Source: Planctomycetales bacterium (GTDB lineage Bacteria; Planctomycetota; Planctomycetia; Isosphaerales; Isosphaeraceae). Taken from it: 6,459 nucleotides of DNA. The DNA is taken from NCBI GenBank assembly GCA_027451455.1, contig DAIDJI010000331.1:1-6459 (forward strand), in the 5' to 3' direction. This document shows, piece after piece, positions 4,084 through 6,459 of the stretch. The position numbers and the translations under genes were made by a program. The notes under the pieces were generated by a model. It was not told where the DNA came from. It did no database searches and was given only the letters and a program-made list of their open reading frames with translations. Every line of letters begins with the position of its first letter. Position 1 is the first letter of the stretch.

Positions 4084-6309
4084 ATGAAACGTCAACGGAT
4101 CAAGAAGTCCTGGCACGCCGTCGCCACTTCGATTTTTCTGACCATGGCCGGATACGGCCTCGCAGACGAGCCCCGCGACATTGCGAGTGACACCTGGGTC
4201 GCGACCGACGCCATCGGGCGTACTCTTCCCCTGGCCGAGGAGGTCGGTCCGCCCCGCGCCGGCAAGTTTGTCGGAGCCTTCTACTTCCTCTGGCTGGGTG
4301 AGTCCGGCGAGGAAGGGCCCTTCGATATCTCCCGAATCCTGGCCCAGGATGCGACCGCCCTCGGCAAGCCAAAAAGTCCGCCCTGGGGACCGATGCTCGC
4401 CCCACATCACTGGGGTGAGTCGATCTTCGGATACTACCGAACGAACGACGAGTCCGTCCTGCGGAAGCACGCGCAGATGCTGAGCGACGCAGGCGTTGAT
4501 ATGATTGTTTTCGACGTCACCAACCAGGTCACCTATCCCCGCTCGTGGAAGGCGCTCGGCCGGGTTTTCGAGCAGATGAAGCGCGAGGGCAATCGGGTCC
4601 CACAGTTCGCCTTCCTCTGCCCGTTCTGGGAGCCCGGGAAGGTCGTGCGCGAGCTCTGGGACGATCTCTATAGCCGCGATCTCCATCAGGATCTCTGGTT
4701 CCGATGGGAGGGGAAGCCGCTGATCCTGGCCGATCCTGATCGGCTCGGCGGCTTGCTGGAACAGGGCCGGCGGGCCTTACCTGTCCGGCTGGAGCCTGGC
4801 CATACCCTCGGGCTTACGCTGACGATTGACCGCCCGGTCCGCGCCGTCGCCGCCGCAACTCCGACCTGGGAACATCGCGATTCGGCCGTCACGCTCTCCG
4901 TTCGGAAGGGCGATGCCCGAGGCGAGCGAGTTACCTCGCGTCGGTTCGATGCCATCGAGGACAATGCCTGGCTGCGACTGGAGCTGAATCCGCCGCTGCC
5001 GCCCGGGACCTATCAACTGGAGATGTCTGACCCACGGGGCCCGGTCGGTTGGTGGAGCGATCCCAAAAGCCGGAAGGCGGGCAAGTCGGGAGAAGCGTTC
5101 TCCGACGGTGCGGCGGTCGCGGGCACGCGGACGTTCCGCGTCGAGCCGGTAGACGACCAGTTCGACCGAATTCGAGAGTTCTTCACCTTCCGCAAGCCTC
5201 AGCCCGACTACTTCGCCGGTCCGACCGGCCCCCGGCAATGGAGCTGGCTCGAGGTCCACCCGCAGCATGCCTTCTACCGTGAGCCGGGCGTCGCTGAGGA
5301 GGTCGCCGTCGGCGTGGCGCAGAATGCAGCCGACGGCAAGCTGAGCGTCTTTACCCACCCCCGTGCCCACGGCCGAAGCTTCCACGATGGCCGAGAGCCC
5401 GGACCCGAGGGCCGCGACGGCTCGGGCCGTAACTTCGCCGAGCAATGGCGACGGGCCCTCCAGCTCGACCCGGCGTTCATCTTCGTCACCAACTGGAATG
5501 AGTGGATCGCGGGGCGGTTCAGCCCAGCGAACATGCCGCTGCACGGGACCGGGCCGGTGACGTTCGTCGACGAGTTCGACGCCGAGTTCAGCCGCGACGT
5601 CGAGCCGATGAAGGGAGGCCACGGCGACAACTACCTCTATCAGATGGCGGCCGGAATCCGCCGCTTCAAGGGAGTGCGCCCGATCCCGAGGGTCGAGCCC
5701 CGGCCCATCGCGATCGATGGTCGCCTCGACGACTGGACCGAGGTCCGGCCCGAGTTCCGCGACACCATCGGCGACCCCGTGGACCGCGATCATGCCGGCT
5801 GGGGACGACGGCTGCACTACACGAACCGGACGGGCCGGAATGATATCGTCTCAGCGAAGGTCAGCCTCGACGCGCGGTCGGTCTACTTCCTCGCACAGAC
5901 GAAGGGCGAGCTGACAGCCCCCAACGGGCCGAACTGGATGCTCCTGTTCCTGGACACGGATCACAACCCGAAGACAGGCTGGCTCGGCTACGATTTCGTG
6001 GTCAATCGGACGATCCGCGATGCCTCGACGACGACCCTGGAGCGGAACATCGGCGGGAAGTACGAATGGGGCTCGCCGGTCGCCGTCTCGTTCCGGAAGG
6101 CTTCCCACGCGATCGAACTGGCGATTCCCCGCGCGGCGCTGGGCATCGACACCCTGCCGGCGACGATCGACTTCAAATGGGCAGACAGCATCCGGCAAAC
6201 CGGCGAGTGGTCGGACTTCACGCTCAACGGCGACGCCGCGCCCAACGACCGTTACAACTTCCGGGCGCGCCTCGGCGAGGATGGCGGTCGTCGAAAGCTA
6301 CATGAATGA
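4084..6309 (+). CDS. Secreted GH71/GH99-like TIM-barrel protein with inserted domain and C-terminal CBM9/DOMON-like domain
   Basis: The protein has 741 residues. Residues 1-28 are a signal peptide: KRQRIKKSW, a hydrophobic core, then a cut near GLA-DE. Barrel-like strands are KFVGAFYFLW (61-70), GVDMIVFDVTN (137-147), QFAFLCPFW (174-182), KPLILADPD (211-219), WSWLEVHPQ (386-394), VAVGVAQN (407-414) and FIFVTNWNEW (465-474). The last resembles the conserved NEW region of GH99/GH71-like proteins. D144, D217, E390 and E473 are candidate active-site acids, none proven. Residues ~225-355 interrupt the barrel with a beta-rich module. Residues ~540-730 look like a CBM9/DOMON beta-sandwich (IDGRLDDW, FLDTDHNPKTGWLGYDFVVN, RAALGI), a fold that usually binds sugars. 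The likely role is glycan cleavage or binding outside the cell. It could instead be a non-catalytic glycan-binding relative. It follows the permease gene on the same strand, separated by a hairpin. Secretion is well supported; the substrate is unknown. Confidence 0.82.
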   Translation: MKRQRIKKSWHAVATSIFLTMAGYGLADEPRDIASDTWVATDAIGRTLPLAEEVGPPRAGKFVGAFYFLWLGESGEEGPFDISRILAQDATALGKPKSPPWGPMLAPHHWGESIFGYYRTNDESVLRKHAQMLSDAGVDMIVFDVTNQVTYPRSWKALGRVFEQMKREGNRVPQFAFLCPFWEPGKVVRELWDDLYSRDLHQDLWFRWEGKPLILADPDRLGGLLEQGRRALPVRLEPGHTLGLTLTIDRPVRAVAAATPTWEHRDSAVTLSVRKGDARGERVTSRRFDAIEDNAWLRLELNPPLPPGTYQLEMSDPRGPVGWWSDPKSRKAGKSGEAFSDGAAVAGTRTFRVEPVDDQFDRIREFFTFRKPQPDYFAGPTGPRQWSWLEVHPQHAFYREPGVAEEVAVGVAQNAADGKLSVFTHPRAHGRSFHDGREPGPEGRDGSGRNFAEQWRRALQLDPAFIFVTNWNEWIAGRFSPANMPLHGTGPVTFVDEFDAEFSRDVEPMKGGHGDNYLYQMAAGIRRFKGVRPIPRVEPRPIAIDGRLDDWTEVRPEFRDTIGDPVDRDHAGWGRRLHYTNRTGRNDIVSAKVSLDARSVYFLAQTKGELTAPNGPNWMLLFLDTDHNPKTGWLGYDFVVNRTIRDASTTTLERNIGGKYEWGSPVAVSFRKASHAIELAIPRAALGIDTLPATIDFKWADSIRQTGEWSDFTLNGDAAPNDRYNFRARLGEDGGRRKLHE

Positions 6310-6345
6310 CGGCCGAGGTCGTCAAACGCCAGGGAGGACTGATCG
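6310..6345. other. Short gap between convergent genes
   Basis: The hydrolase-like gene and the DUF1501 gene end facing each other with 36 nt between their stops. No strong hairpin or T-run is seen here, so no shared terminator can be called. Confidence 0.4.
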
Positions 6346-6459
6346 TCAGGCGACCGGGGGCGCCTCGAGGATCTCCCGGACGATGCGGGCCGGGCGGCCA
6401 TCCGTGAGGCGTTGAGCCCGGCCGTTGGCGTGGTAGGCCAGCCGCTCGTGGTCCAGGCC
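6346..6459 (-). CDS. DUF1501-family protein, C-terminal fragment (continues beyond window)
   Basis: On the minus strand the frame entering from the window edge reads GLDHERLAYHANGRAQRLTD, continues with GRPARIVREILEAPPVA and then TGA. DUF1501 proteins characteristically end with a segment of the form GLDH-x-RLTYR-x-x-GRD-x-RLTD-x-x-G-x-V-x-x-IL, and the match here is close. These proteins have a sulfatase/alkaline-phosphatase-like fold, usually carry a twin-arginine signal, and are numerous in planctomycetes, often beside DUF1549/DUF1553 cytochrome-like proteins. Only 37 codons are visible, so completeness is unknown. Their role is not established; linkage to sulfated-polysaccharide use has been considered because of the fold. 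The gene points toward the hydrolase-like gene and is not in its operon. Confidence 0.75.
   Translation of the reverse strand, partial: GLDHERLAYHANGRAQRLTDGRPARIVREILEAPPVA

Noticed and set aside
4777..5817. 346-codon minus-strand frame inside the hydrolase-like gene
   Set aside because: It is long only because high-GC third positions suppress antisense stops. No motif is visible, and the opposite strand encodes a coherent secreted protein.

Overview
This is a high-GC bacterial window that looks like a planctomycete (Isosphaeraceae/Gemmataceae type). That assignment is an inference. It rests on the base composition, a twin-arginine-like leader on an enolase-superfamily enzyme, the tail of a DUF1501-type protein, and a large secreted TIM-barrel hydrolase-like protein with a C-terminal CBM9/DOMON-like domain.

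Layout from left to right. Positions 1-106 (+) hold the last 34 codons of a TnpB (IS200/IS605 or IS607 family RNA-guided nuclease). A G-rich hairpin about 10 nt after its stop looks like the right end of the element. Positions 197-577 (-) encode a 126-residue single-domain cupin that starts at TTG behind a strong AGGAGG. Positions 578-936 are a divergent intergenic region with several short inverted repeats, including a perfect 12-nt palindrome. Positions 937-2286 (+) encode an exported mannonate/galactonate dehydratase-like (ManD/RspA) enzyme. It is followed after 33 nt by an LctP-family L-lactate permease (2320-3954, +). A 10-bp imperfect hairpin lies just after the permease stop. Next comes a 741-residue secreted GH71/GH99-like protein (4084-6309, +). 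The last 114 nt (6346-6459, -) hold the C-terminus of a DUF1501-family protein that runs out of the window.

Working together (inference): the + strand set reads as a small carbohydrate or sugar-acid module. A secreted hydrolase-like protein would act on an extracellular glycan, an exported acid-sugar dehydratase would act on an aldonate-type acid, and a lactate/glycolate-type carboxylate permease would import a small acid. The cupin, transcribed divergently, could be an isomerase-like or binding protein of the same pathway. No substrate can be read from the sequence. The TnpB remnant and the DUF1501 gene look unrelated to this module.
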